From Populus alba (taxonomy: Eukaryota; Streptophyta; Magnoliopsida; Malpighiales; Salicaceae), in contig NC_133288.1 of the NCBI RefSeq assembly GCF_005239225.2, positions 7,583,035 through 7,647,034 on the forward strand: DNA of 64,000 nucleotides. Reading direction: 5' to 3'. Numbering within the stretch: position 1 is the stretch's first letter; every line of letters begins with the position of its first letter. Below the pieces are notes generated by a model. That model was not told the DNA's origin and did no database searches. It worked only from the letters and a program-made list of their open reading frames with translations. Positions 38,403 to 52,711 of the stretch are shown here, in pieces. The position numbers and the translations under genes are program-made.

Positions 38403-40922
38403 TCATAAAGAAGGCCACAAATGAAAATTCCCAATTGTCCCTGGATGGACTTCGGCTGGTTTCAATGGCATCTCGTACTGAAAATTCTCAGGGACTAGTG
38501 TCTCGGCAGCATTCTTCAATGAACTTTCCTGGGTTTCATCCCTGGTTGCATCTAGACCGAGTTCATTTTCTAAGTAACGCAGCCACTTCTTATTTTGATC
38601 TACTTCCCCGATATTATATGCATCGCCAAATTTTGAGATTTGGCATGCTTCAACATTTTCCAATTGAACTTCATTAGATTGCAAGTAACTTAAGCTATCC
38701 AACATGTTCCAAAAATCATAATCTGACTCCAATGGGATTTCGGCCGTGATGTCTTCTGGTTTGTTTACCTCCTCTGATGAATTGTGAACGTCATAAAGTC
38801 CTCTAAAGTTCAACAACGAACCTACTTGATCATCTTCAGACTTGGAAACATCAACTTGGCTAGAGTTGGTGATGTTGGAATTGTTAGAAGATGTAGAGGA
38901 ACTTGATAATTCCTTTGGTTTCTTAGTTGGTCTATACTGATTAGATGCTTCCCTTGGTGATGGATCCTTTACATTCTCTAAGATACGAGGCTTCTTCGTG
39001 GAGGACCCTTGATTCTTTTGCTGATAGAGTTCCATTTCCAAATTTCGTTTTCCACTTGACACGATCGTGCTTGATGTAGACGAGGACGAGGAGGTTGAGG
39101 AGGATTCTTTTGATTCAACTCCTTTAGGACGTTCATCATCATCTTTTAATGTCAATCTTTTCTTTAAGTGAGTATTCCACACATTCTTAATCTCATTGTC
39201 TGTTCTTCCTGGAAAATGAGAAGCAATCTTTGACCACCTGCAAGTTTATAATTTGTTATTAGGAATTAAAATAACAAATATGTGTGTGTGTGTGTACACG
39301 CACGAGTGTGTTGATAGTTCTTTAGTGTTATGCTGAGAAGTAATTTACTTGTTTCCCAAAGTTTGATGTAGCTTTATTATGGTGTCTTCTTCCTCTTTGC
39401 AGAAGTTACCACGCTTAACGTCAGGTCTTAGGTAATTAATCCATCTCAATCGACAACTTTTTCCGCATCTCAACAACCCTACAGAACCACAAGATTAAAA
39501 AAATATATATATGAAAAACGAAAGTATATAATATTGAATGCTTTAGCTTTAAGATTCACAAGGAACTCAATTTCCCTTGTTCAACCATCTTTTGAGGTTG
39601 AAAGTTTTCCTTCCCTCTAGTACTCCACTCTTTTCTACGTGTTTAGATGAAATAGTGAGAGCAAACAAGTCTCATTAAGCGGCGTGTTAGATGGGGCATT
39701 TAGGCAGTACCTTTAGCTATCCAAGTACTTTCGTAACTCTTTCAATGACTCGATATTTATTTCCCATTTCCTAGCTGGTATACTTTAGTCTGAATTGGAT
39801 TAATTATTTGACTATATCATCCTGTATCTTCGTCAACAAAATGGGAAAATTTGGCAACCTAAGGTCTTAATTATGGCATTTCGATGTGACCATCGATCGC
39901 TGCCTGGCCTTGAATCTAAGTTAGGAATATCCAACTTGGCAAGATATGAAGACACAAAGTGTAATGGGATATATATATATTAAGTGATTTTTATGCATGT
40001 ATAGTAAATGATTTTCCTTATCTCAGAGCTAAAAATTCAAACCCGTTTGATTTTATATTTAAGCGTTTCAAAGTTGCCTTCCTGGTTTTGTTTGACTACA
40101 GCATTAATATATTCATTAGTCAACACACAACAAGACGGTTAAGGCCACACATTTCATTCGAAGTGCAAGTGGTCATACATCTACCTAAAAAGAAAAAAAA
40201 ATACGGCAATAAAAAAAAAGAACAAAGAAAAAAAGTAAAACTAATTATACTGACGAAAACATTACTTGAACTGTTGGATTGACACTAATGAGTCTAGCAC
40301 TCACGTTTTCATCTCCTAAGAAAATCTTACATTCAAACTTCTTTAGAAAAAAAAAACAGAGAGAGAGAACAGTTGGATTGAATTAAGGTAATAAAAAGAC
40401 AAATATGTACATGAATTAAGAAATCAAGGGCTAATGAGTGTTATGGAAGATTGGTAATTAAACAAATTTGAATTCTGCAAGGAAGTCTGCATTTAACGAA
40501 GCAATCGATGCAAAGAAATGTTTACGTTTTTAACTATCAAGGCAAGGGACAGCCAAAGACTCAAACTTGCGAGTCCTTTCCTCTCCCCCTGATGATGAAT
40601 CAAAAAAAGAACGTTGAATGCAAGACAAAGTCGATTTGTTTGCTAAGAAAACAAGATTAAGGAAATGATCACATAACTAACGTTAGATCTGAGTCTGTAA
40701 GAACAATGAGAATGATATGTAAGAGTGCATGACCGATGCGATCCATGATCAAGAAGAGGAGAAAGATCAGAGTGGAGACTGACCAGCTTGTTTAGGGAGA
40801 GCCCTCCAGTTTTCGTGTCCATGTTTCTGAATAAAAGTTATAAGCCTCAGGTCCTCTGCAGGGCTCCATGGTCCTCTCATCACCTGAGTCTTGTCACAAC
40901 ACGGCGCTCTCCCTTTACCCAT
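38403..40922 (-). CDS. R2R3-MYB transcription factor, MYB10/72/58/63-type (subgroup 3-like)
   Basis: Three exons on the minus strand: 40922-40784, 39478-39349 and 39237-38403. The GT-AG introns are 1305 and 111 bp. Both intron positions are the standard R2R3-MYB ones, after ALPKQA-G and inside GN-K-W. The product is 367 aa. R2 spans about residues 14-64 (start [23 protein letters not shown]) and R3 about 67-116 ([10 protein letters not shown], then [20 protein letters not shown]). The bHLH-binding signature is not seen in R3. The C-terminal part is Ser-rich (about 136-150 and 200-216) and carries acidic DYDFW at 262-266 and [12 protein letters not shown] at 307-318. Relatives regulate iron-deficiency responses (MYB10/72) or lignin genes (MYB58/63); which role applies here cannot be decided. 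The ATG at 40922 is the family start; the in-frame sequence upstream has only a TTG. Confidence 0.93.
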
Positions 40923-40959
40923 GATGTGATCTCTCTCAAATTTGCTAGCAATATCAAGA

Positions 40960-40992
40960 CTACTCAATGTGGAGACTCTTTGTCATCGCCAT
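40960..40992 (-). promoter_or_regulatory. Possible upstream ORF in the MYB leader
   Basis: ATG at 40992 opens a 10-codon frame ([10 protein letters not shown]) closed by TAG at 40962-40960, which is 37 bases before the MYB ATG. It counts only if transcription starts upstream of 40992. The TATA-like motif at about 41029-41042 places the start close to that point. Confidence 0.35.
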
Positions 40993-41024
40993 GATCTCTC
41001 ATTTATATGTATTTTGGAATCTCT

Positions 41025-41044
41025 CAGGACATATATATATAGAG
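41025..41044 (-). promoter_or_regulatory. TATA-like motif of the MYB gene
   Basis: Read on the minus strand it is CTCTATATATATATGTCC, about 105-120 bp upstream of the MYB start codon. The spacing is typical of a plant TATA box, although the AT-rich background weakens the call. Confidence 0.45.
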
Positions 41045-44000
41045 AGAAGTGGGTAAGAGCCCACCAGGGTAATGTCATGCTATAAGTTGTGTTATTTGTG
41101 GCGACAAATAGGAGATCCAAAATGATGGCTGGATTTTTTATAATTCTAACTTTTTTTTTACTGTTCGTTATCCTGTATTAATGCAGACTATCCCACTCCA
41201 ATAAAGCTCACTATTCTGTACTTGTCCGTTTTCAGAATAGATTTACTGCCAGTGACCACATAATTCAATGAGGGATGCATTGTGGTTGTCCATATGGGTG
41301 GCATAATGCTAGCCATCTATCTGGCTAAAATGACATCACCTTTTCATATTGTTTTTATCAACATTTATTAACAAAAAAAAAAAAAAAAACAGAGAGAAGG
41401 GGGTTTTAGTATACTTCTCCTCACATAATACTATTTATTAAAATATTGTTTTTTTTGTATTTTTGGTTTTTTTTTACAATTTGATAGTGAACACATATAC
41501 AATGATTGATAATTTATTATGATTTGTTCACCCATCCCATAATGGTTCGTCATAATCTTTTAAAAGATCAAAAAAACTGGTTGTGTCTATATTTGGTTCT
41601 TTATCTACGATTGAACATTTATTTGAATCACTCTAATTCATTTTCATTGCATTCGTAATCATACTCTTACAACGATTATTATTATCATCTACAACTCCAT
41701 GCACGTTGCTAGAACTATAAGTCGATTCAACCATCCTTTCTACCATGATTTTGTAAGGAACATATAGTTCTCTGTGAGTAAACTAACACAAGTATTTCTC
41801 CATGAATCTTTTTTATAGAAGATGCATTATAACAACATCTAGACCGAGAAATGTTTTATTTTTACACTTCTTACATAGACATCTAATACGACCTCCACTA
41901 ATATTTTTCAGAGTAGATTGTGTGTATTTAATAAAATCATCAATCTCATTACAATAATCAATCATGTGCAACCTTTAAGGTGAAACTCGATACATTTAAG
42001 AACGATTATTCATTACTTATATGAAATCTAAATCTATATAGAATATTGATGACATAATATATTAATTTATAATGTGAGCTAAACAAATTATCGGAAACCA
42101 ACTAATTAGCTATCTTTGGTTTAACTCTAACTTATTCAGTCTATTTTAATAGTACCCTTAAATCATCAACAATTTTTTACAAAAAAATCAAATTCCTTCA
42201 AATATATCAAAATTTTCAACTTAATAATAAAATTAACAAAATATCAAACATAATCATTAAATAAGTCATTATTTATTTCATTATAAAATATACAAGTTAC
42301 AAAATAAAACTTAATTTGTTCAAATTAAAAAAATACATAATTTTTTAAAATCTCAAACAAACTCTAACATATAAAAGTCATAATAAAAGTCATACATTCA
42401 GACACTAAAAACCTAATTAAAATAATTTGATAGGATAGAATCTTCCGAATAAGTTAGAAAGTAATTATCCTGCGCCTATAGGAAATTCTATTTGTTTGGC
42501 AACAAAAAAATGACTTTTCAAGTTTACATTAATGCTCACATGACATCTAACCATCAGCCATCATGTCTTCTAAAAAAATAATCCATCTGAAGAATTCTTT
42601 TTCTCAAATACCGAAAGTAAACGTATTACTTTTCCTTATTCATTGTATTTAGTAAAGCTTGAGGCCACATCTAATCGGAGATTAACTTGAAAATTAACCA
42701 CTCACAATTCATTAACAATTAATATAATATCAGCCCTTAAAGAATAAGAACATCCTCGATTTTGACTATGAAATAACCAACACAATTTGTTTCAAATTAA
42801 CGGCGACGGTATATGGTTTGATGAAGGCCATGAAAGATGCCCTCTGTATGCTACGATAACACAGCATTAGAGCTCTTTCTCAGACAATGTTCTTCATTAT
42901 AAAACAGCAACTGGAATTAATGTTTCGAAGACTTGATACTCCTCCTGTGATAAAAAGCAAGTGGTCGTAGTATTTAATTAGGTCACCCGCTCAATATAGT
43001 GCCTTTTGAATATAATAAAACTTTTGACACTAATATGATGATCAAGAAAAAATAAACTTTGACACGAACGCTAGTGCTTAATTAAATGCCAAGCCCCTGC
43101 CCCATGCAGACCTACTTAAAAGTCTGGCTAGCAGAACAAGTCTAACCATTTGAAAATGACAATTTATATATCACTATTTTTGAAGCTCTGCTCTCAAGTC
43201 TTTTGTTAGGGAAACTAACATTACAAGTCCTTTTGAGCATTCGGTACCTAATCTTGACATCTTTCTTCTGGTTAGTAGCCTCACTAACCTTTGAAGACTT
43301 TTTCATGATTACCAAACTAGACAAGTCCAAGATCATCAGAGAAGGAAAAAAAAAATATTTATTATTTAATAACATATGCATGACGTGCTGCTTATATACA
43401 TATATTTGGAGCCATGTGGCATGCCCCTGGAGTTGATATTTGATCTCTAATTAATTCTCGGCAGGAAATAGTGACTTTTTAAACATTGATGATCAGTGCG
43501 TTCACATTCAACAGATCTTGGGTTTTTGTAATTATACATGACAGTAACAATTCGGTTCTCCTTTTAATGCAGAATGGTGACTAACTTACCAATGCCTTTG
43601 CTAGATTTTTAAATTAAATGACACCGGGTCATTCCCGGTTATTAATGTTTTGGGTTATAATAGTTGTGATTTAAAATGTTTTAATTTATAAATATATTTT
43701 TAAAAAAATTTAAATTTTTAAAAAATATAATTTTAACTGTATTACCGAACACTGTATTCATAATAAGCATTATGTAATTAAACTAGTTTTATGTTTTATT
43801 ATTGTTGTCTATGATGTTGCCAAAATAATAGCATGCTGCATGGCATTTTTCTGGATGCCGTTTAAAGGATAAATATTGGCACGCACAGATGAGGAAACAT
43901 TTGTAGGCAAGTTACCTCTTGCGCTCTTTCTTTAGCAAACAATATTTCTCTGAGTTTTCATCTTTATATTTATAATGACTTAACTTATCTTTTCTTGTAA

Positions 44001-46455
44001 TTAGTGTTGGGTAATATAATACAAATATTATAAGGTCTCTTTGCGTAATGAATATAGGAAGGCCTCGCTTAATTTTAATTTTAATCTTTGGGTTGATTGA
44101 TTCCTTGTTATTATCACCTATATATGTCTCCACTTTTTATTAATATTTAATAGCATAAGAGAATTTTTGCGAAAAGATCAGGGCATTAAAGATTTAATAT
44201 GCCTAATTCGCTATGCATACTATTTTTTTTCCAGGTATTTTTTCACGACTCGGTAAGTCCCACGAGTTTAGATTGAATTTACAAAAGATCAAATGAGTAG
44301 CAAATCGAAAGGGGCATGATTATGGGACGTATACCTCTGCGTGTGTAAGATATTTGCCGTGCCATATGCAATTTGTTTGGTGATAATGATGCTTGAAGAT
44401 GTAGGTTTCGGCACCCAATTCATGATAATTAGATAGAAAGCAACAGGAAATTTTGGTATAGAGTCATAGTGTTTAGTTCCTTAAATCCTAAGAACATGAA
44501 GTTTTGGTGCAACTAAACCCATCAACAAGAAGGTATACAAAAGCAAATTATAGAATGTTTAGGTAAGGTTTTGACAGTGATGAGCAGTAACAATCCCTCT
44601 CTCTGTGTTTATGAGAGCATGCCTGCCTAACTGCATGGTGCATGCCTAAATGCATTCAACGCACGCAATTTATGTTTGGTGACCCTAAATGCATTGAGCA
44701 TTCTCCTTTAAGACACCGTTAAATTCCTCAATTCTTTTTTTTTAGTATTTGATTATTGTTTTGGGATAAAAAAGATGAAGACGATGGAAATAAAATGAAC
44801 AAGTTTCTTTGTATTTTTTTTTAATTACAAAACTATCTCAAAATATATATTTTTTGTATTTTTTTCCGTATCTCTTCAACTAAACTTGTTTTGATATGGT
44901 AACTAAATATGCAAACTCTATTTCTATAACACTAATACCTCATTAATGAAGGCCGTGTTCACAAAGGTAAATTAAGGTAAAGTGGGAAAATTAAAATCAT
45001 GTAATATATTTGACATAAATACATAATTGCCAAAATAAAGAAAATAAATAAAATGAACGGTGGAAATCACACACAAATTGGGTTTATTGACGTGAGATTG
45101 ACGAAGCCGAATCACAAAATGACCTCAAAAGGTGGATATTGACATAATAAAGAATAAAACGTCGAATAACTTTCCTTTGATGTCTCATCTCATGTACCTC
45201 AACAAACATCTGGATAGAAAGTATGGCTTAAAGCTAAAGGAAAGCATTTCTTTTATGTTGTAGATCGATCGACTTTTGGGGTTCTATTATTTTGTATGGT
45301 TCATAGATTGTTGTTGAACTACTTGTTCTACGTCAACACTTATCTTGTGCTCACAAAATCAAGACAGAAAATTGAATATGGTAAAGCTTTTATGACCTAA
45401 TGGCCATAGCTTGAATTATTGATCTTATTTTTTTTATGAAAACAAAGAGAATTAGAGTTTATTTGAAGAGTAAAAATTGAATTAAATATGCATGTGGATA
45501 TGATAAAATATCCCCATCAAATTTGCAACCTTTTCTTTTTTTTTTTTTTTTTTAAGCAAGGATATATGAAACTGATTTTAATAATGAAAAAATGGATCTT
45601 ACACCAACTTTCAGCTGTAACTAATACCGATGGGGGGGGGGGGGGGTTGAGATAGATATTACAGGATGAACCACAGCATCATGAGTGAGCCCAGCAAGAT
45701 TGGGCTACATTTTGAATAGCATTTGAAGACTCATATTTTAACTTGATGGAAAGAGGCCCAAGCCTTAAAATAAGAAAGCCTGCTCATATATGAAACTCAT
45801 ATTCGGCTCTCTAGCCTCTTTTTAGTTTTTATAGCTCTTATTATATTATTAACATATCAGAAAAGCCGGGTATGTGGAAATTATTGTGAACCCATATTCA
45901 TTGCATTACAGTGTATTTTTTTTCCCTCAATTTTTGTTAACTTTTTTTTTCAAAATTTTCTTTTTCTCTATTTTCATTTTTTAATAATAGAATGATAAAA
46001 AAATTGATTTTCTTAATTTTTCTTTATAAGGTTACATTGATTTGTAAATTTGTTAGAGTAATCCGAGTTACCCTGATTTATAGGTTTAATAGGGTGTTTT
46101 TTTTAAAAAAATTAAACTTAACTTTGTCATTGTTTATTTTTTTCATGTAGTTAAATAAAATAGTTTCAGAAAAAAATCATGTTGTTAAATTTTATAAAGT
46201 TAATATAACTATTTATAGGATTCGGTTGGTTAACATGGTTCACGGATTTAATAAAATTAAATTTTTTTTTTAATTTCATCTATAGATATTGGATTAATTG
46301 AGAATCTGGTTTCATAATTAATTTTAATTTTATTTTTATAAAATTATTGTAATAGTTTAATGTTTCATAATCAATGATCGGACATTGAGATGAGTGACTG
46401 GCTATTTGTTTAGATAGATTCGATTAATAAATGGATATTTGACTGGTCGATTGCA
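41045..46455. other. Intergenic DNA between the MYB and ubiquitin-RUB genes
   Basis: The first few hundred bases belong to the MYB promoter. An A run lies at about 41372-41389, a weak MITE-like copy at about 43655-43765, a run of 15 G at 45632-45646, and a single unit of the tandem-array family at about 46000-46400 (GATATTGGATTAATTGAGAA). Small frames at 43142-43436 and 43912-44133 show no recognised domain. Confidence 0.5.
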
Positions 46456-46951
46456 TGTTCATCTGATAAAACCGAAGGTGAGATGGAATTTTTTTATTTT
46501 TTTTGTGCAGCATCGTACGAGCGTTATGACAAACAGAGATGCTACTTCAAGCCTTCATCTGACAGAGTCAAAAGCTTGAAGGAAATGATGATCATGAACC
46601 CTATATATCGTTCCAAGTTTATGCTTGGTTTGGATATAATTTGCCTTGGTTCACCCAAGTTTCCTTGTATTTTTCCCGGTTTTATTAGGAGGTCCAATGG
46701 ACAGGTTGCTGAAGCCACTAAGCATGCAATCTTTAGATCAGATTCCATATATTGATCCATCCAAAGATTAATCACATGTTGTTCCTCTGTGTTTGGAAAA
46801 AGGAAAAGTAAAACACAAGCGCGCCTACCAGTCGGAAAAATTCAGGAGATTATTTATTAGCCTAAGGCATATAAAATAGTAAGGTAAATGAGGAAACAAT
46901 CCATAAAATTAATCCACACATCCCGGACGAAGTCTCAGTAAGTAGATCTTC
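46456..46951. other. Region downstream of the ubiquitin-RUB gene with an unassigned ORF
   Basis: The bases just below 46952 probably form the 3' UTR of the ubiquitin-RUB gene. A 90-codon plus frame at 46483-46755 overlaps a 77-codon minus frame. Neither resembles a known family, and codon quality does not separate them from chance. Confidence 0.35.

Positions 46952-48464
<1,513 letters not shown>

Positions 48465-48502
<38 letters not shown>
48465..48502. repeat. (TA)n microsatellite in the ubiquitin-RUB promoter
   Basis: About 19 TA units lie roughly 95-130 bp upstream of the start codon, where a TATA box would sit. A length change could alter the core promoter. Confidence 0.85.
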
Positions 48503-48505
<3 letters not shown>

Positions 48506-48579
48506 AATTAATATAGATGTTTGTCCATCTTACACCTACTTCCACTAATCCCGTAAACCTTAAAATTAACAACTAGCCT

Positions 48580-48775
48580 GGCCCAAAAAAATCTTAAATT
48601 TATTGCACAAGTTTATCGGTGGACCCCATAATTATTCCTGAGTTGTGTTGGAGACAGCATGTTTTTAGATTTGTTTACCGATAAAAACCGAAGTGGAAAA
48701 AAAAGAGCGGTTACTAGTCTAGGGCCGCGCTATGATGGGTAGGACGGTTTAAAAACTGATGGGCCGATAAATTTT
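48580..48775 (-). promoter_or_regulatory. Site II-type motifs upstream of the ubiquitin-RUB gene
   Basis: GGCCCA at 48580-48585 and TGGGCC at 48770-48775 match the TGGGCC/T site II element. In plants this is common before housekeeping and translation-related genes and is bound by TCP factors. The two sites lie about 210 and 400 bp upstream of the start codon. The motif is short, so chance occurrence is possible. Confidence 0.35.
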
Positions 48776-50088
48776 TTTTAAAAAAATATTCAAATAAAAT
48801 TAATTAAGAAAAAAATAAAAAATAAAAAAAATTATTTAATCCAGTTTAATTTTAATTCAAAAAATAAAATCAATTAAACCAGACTAAACAAGATCAACCA
48901 AAATTAAACCTGACTATAAAACAAAAAGTATAAATAATTTTTTTTTTTCTAATTTTAAACAATTACCGAATAGTCGCACCCAAACCCTCATATTAAATTT
49001 TTACATTAGTTTTTTACAGTGAAATTTTTTATCTAATTTTAAATCATAACCGATCAGTCTCACCTCAGCTCCACTATCTTAATTTTTTACATTAGTTTGT
49101 GCAGTGAAATTTAGTAATTTAAAGAAATTTTTTGAAGATCTATGGTAATTGGTAAGAATGCTTTCAAATTCCTGTTATTTGTGAATATTTATGCAAGCTC
49201 CTTCAATTAGATCTATTGTCTTATATCACTGAGTTTGTATTTTATAATTAAACTATAATATCTATATAAAAAAAAAAACACTCCAATTGTCATGTACTTG
49301 TTGCACAAGAATTTACACTGAATGCTCATCATAATAGTAATGTCAAGCTACCAGTGACTACAGAAATGCAGTTGATAGAACCCTTTTTTAAAAAATAAAA
49401 AAAAAAGCATACAAGTTAAATACAAATACAAACAATAGCCACCATATATACAAGATAAATGACACGAGAGAGCAATTAGAAATAACCAGAAAAACTAATG
49501 AATACATCACAATATAACCTGGCCCAGCTCTTGATCCACTACTTGTATATCATCACAATTATATATCACACCAATCTAAAACTCAAACATTCTTCAGAAT
49601 CACCCAATTCCATCCCATCATGAATTCACCGCACAAAATAACATAAATAATATTAGCAACCCAAAGAACCAAAAATGTTAAAAAAAATATATAAATTCTA
49701 TAATGAAATTTTACTTAACAGTTTAAGTTTTTAAATTAAGATGATCCATTGACATTAAGAGCAAGAAGTTATGTTTTTTTTTGCGTTTTAAAAGTATTTT
49801 TAAAACAAATTAAAATTTTTAATTTTTTTTACTTTAAATAATATTTTTTTAATGTTTTCAAATCATTTTGATGTACTGATGTAAAAAATAATTTTTTAAA
49901 AAATAAAAAAATATATTATTTTAATACATTTTTAAATAAAAAAACACTTTAAAAAAAACAATCATAACCATGCTTCCTTATAAGCCCTAGTCTTTCTTGT
50001 CATGTATCATTTCTTGAAGTCTTGAGTCTTTCATGAGAAACTCGGGAAGACATGGCTAGGGTAGTAATACCTTTCTTCCCTCGACTCT

Positions 50089-50123
<35 letters not shown>

Positions 50124-50461
50124 TTACCTCGATAATTAGTGGGTTTTATTACCCTTGTTATTATTTCTAGTTCAAGTATAAATTAAGCATCAATATGAAA
50201 ATATTTTAATGTTGCATTTAAGACTTTGTGGTATCTCTTAAATGCTTGCACCTTCCTTTGCATAGTAGTTACTCTCTCTCTCTCTCTCTCTATGATAAGG
50301 AAGTAAATGCAGATTTCAGGTCATTAATAATGAACCTCTCCGGCTCCTATGCAATTTTCCTTGTAGTAGGGGCGCTGTAGCATCTAGCTAATTAATACCA
50401 GTCCAGTTATGATGAATTTTCATTCGAGCCCCATTCATATGCTTTGAAGCTTCTTCTTTTT
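48776..50461. other. Intergenic DNA
   Basis: No gene is recognised. It contains a minus-orientation MITE-like copy at about 49765-49975, a (TA)n tract at about 50091-50116 and a (TC)n tract at about 50273-50291. Confidence 0.5.
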
Positions 50462-51724
50462 TGGTAGTATTAAGGGCAAAAACGCCCAAAAAAACTAAAT
50501 AGCAAGAGTACCATGTGAGGTCATAATAATACAATATTGAGTATAAACCCTCGAGGGCTCATTAGGCATTACAAGATCAGATCGAATGAATTCCTGGTTA
50601 AATTACAGTTCGTTGACTAATCTGCTGCTGAGTTGGCCTCCCTGTAGATGTGCTGAACTTTGACTTCCTAGTGTCTAGCAAGAAGTTCCCTAGCTTTGCT
50701 TAACGAAGAACAGTTCACATCCATCTTTATAATATCTGTAGTTATGAAATCCACGGCGAGAGTGAAGTCTAATTTTTAAAGACCACGCGAGCTCTGGACC
50801 AGTAATGACTCTCCCGTAATTCAACTCAGTTAACTGAAGTGCATCATCCTGTGTTAATAGCAACTGTTGGATCATCCATGAAGATAAAGTTGCATAATAC
50901 AACTCCTTTTTATCTCCACAATTTACCAGGCTATTCAAAACATTTTGACCTAAATGACAGTCCCGCAAGGCATGAAGCACCGTCTCCATATTCATGTTGC
51001 AATGGTGACAGTAGGGACGGTCTCCAATACTAACAGTGGTCGTAAGGCTGTTGTGTGTAACAATCCACATGAATACCTTAATCCTCCCAGGACCATTCCA
51101 TTTCCATAACAGTTTCCAAAGTGGATCCACCTCAGAATGTTTAACTCTAGATACTGTCTGAAATTCATAAGCTGACCTCACGGAAAAAGTCTTATTGGCA
51201 GAGTTATGTCAGAAGATGGAGGAAGGGTAGCTTGCTAACACCATAGTCACTTGCATTGCATGGGCAAAAATCTAGCAAAAGCCTCCAAGTTCCATTGCTT
51301 ATTGGGAAGCACCATGTCAACAGCTGATATCCAGAACTTCACCTTGTCTCCACTCCCAATTGACCAACCAATCTCGCTAATCACCTGGGGCCAAACCTTG
51401 CAAATAGCTTTCCATAGAGGAGAATCCTCCCCTCTAGGTTTAATGTATTTCCTAGGGAATATATTATCTTTTGTACTAGTATACTTTCCACGCATGACTC
51501 TGGCACAGAGGTAGCTGCTGTCATTAATAATTCCCCATCCCAATTTCACGATCATCGGATGCATTTCTCTGACACCTAACCCTCCATCTACCTTGCCCTG
51601 ACAAATTGATTTCCATCTGATAAGATGGTTCTTGTCCTTTCCACCATTGTCCCCCTGAATGAATCCACAGCAATACTTCTGATCAATCTTATAGCAGAAA
51701 TGATATTTGTTTTCGTGGTCCAAG
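50462..51724 (-). mobile_element. 5'-truncated LINE (non-LTR) retrotransposon remnant
   Basis: Read on the minus strand, 51723-51247 encodes the region after the reverse transcriptase core (IRWKSICQGKVDGGLGVREM, then GEDSPLWKAI and WSIGSGDKVKFW). Positions 51181-50840 encode a zf-RVT-like domain (DPLWKLLWKWNGPGRIKVFMW, then CHHC and ETVLHALRDC). Positions 50700-50610 encode the end of an RNase H domain (VKVQHIYREANSAAD) with stop codons just before and after. The 3' end near 50462 shows a GGGCGTTTTTGCCC hairpin and a CTACCAAAAAA tail. Frameshifts and stops make it a fossil. The endonuclease and most of the RT are missing. No target duplication was found. Confidence 0.85.
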
Positions 51725-52670
51725 CGTATTATAATATAACATTTTTAATCCCAATCCAAGCATGTTATTAACTTACGTACTTTAAAATTATACTTTCAAT
51801 TTGTACTCCATTGTGATTCTTCACTAAAATTCAAGCTCTTTGAATGTCCATTGCGCTTTACCATGTGCAAGCACCTACAAGTGGATGAAGTGGCTATTGC
51901 TCACCACAAATTGAAAATTAATATGAGGGTTAATGTTTTTTAAATTGAAGTATAGGGGTAGATTTCCCCATTTTTAAAATTTGAGGCATCATGAAATGAA
52001 CTGCAAGAAAATTAAAAAGAAAATAATGGATTTTCAAAGCAAAAAAAAGATTGAAATAGTCTCTTTAATTTTTAAACCCAGTTAAGTATCGAAGATATCA
52101 TCTCAAACTCATGTGCAAGGACTTAATTTGGAAATCTTAAATTTGTGTAGGATCGATTGATTTCAATTCAATTACTGATAATCAATTTTTTATGTTTGGC
52201 AGGGCGTGATTTAATACAGAATCGAATTCAGTTATTTTATCAACCAAATTCAAGTAATCAAAATAAACGTGTTTTTTTTTTTTAATTTAAATTTATTCGA
52301 TAGAGTTTTTGAATAGACTCTTTTAAAAAATTCATGAATTTATTATTAAATTAAATTCATACGTTAAGGGGCTATTTGAGGTTGATGCAACTTGTTTTTC
52401 ATAAATAATTGAGAGACTATTTGGGGTTGCGAGGTAATTTGTATTCATGATTTTTTAAATAATTATTTTTTATTTAAAATTATTTTTTTATGTTTTAGAT
52501 TGTTTTGATATACTAATATCAAAAATAATTTAAAAAAAATAAAAAAAATATTATCTTCATATATTTATAAAAAAAAAAAAATTAAAAATCACCGTATCAC
52601 ATTTCCAACACCCTAAATATTTCATTCTTTCGTCAATAATTTGATCAGCGAGTGCATTGAATGCAGACAA

Positions 52671-52711
<41 letters not shown>

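Noticed and set aside
40767..40967. N-terminal extension of the MYB ([14 protein letters not shown] before MGKGRAPCC)
   Set aside because: The extension has only a TTG start; the family start is the ATG at 40922, and the tail past QAG reads into the intron.
46483..46755. 90-codon plus frame downstream of the ubiquitin-RUB gene
   Set aside because: Overlaps a similar-length minus frame and has no recognised family; described only as unassigned.
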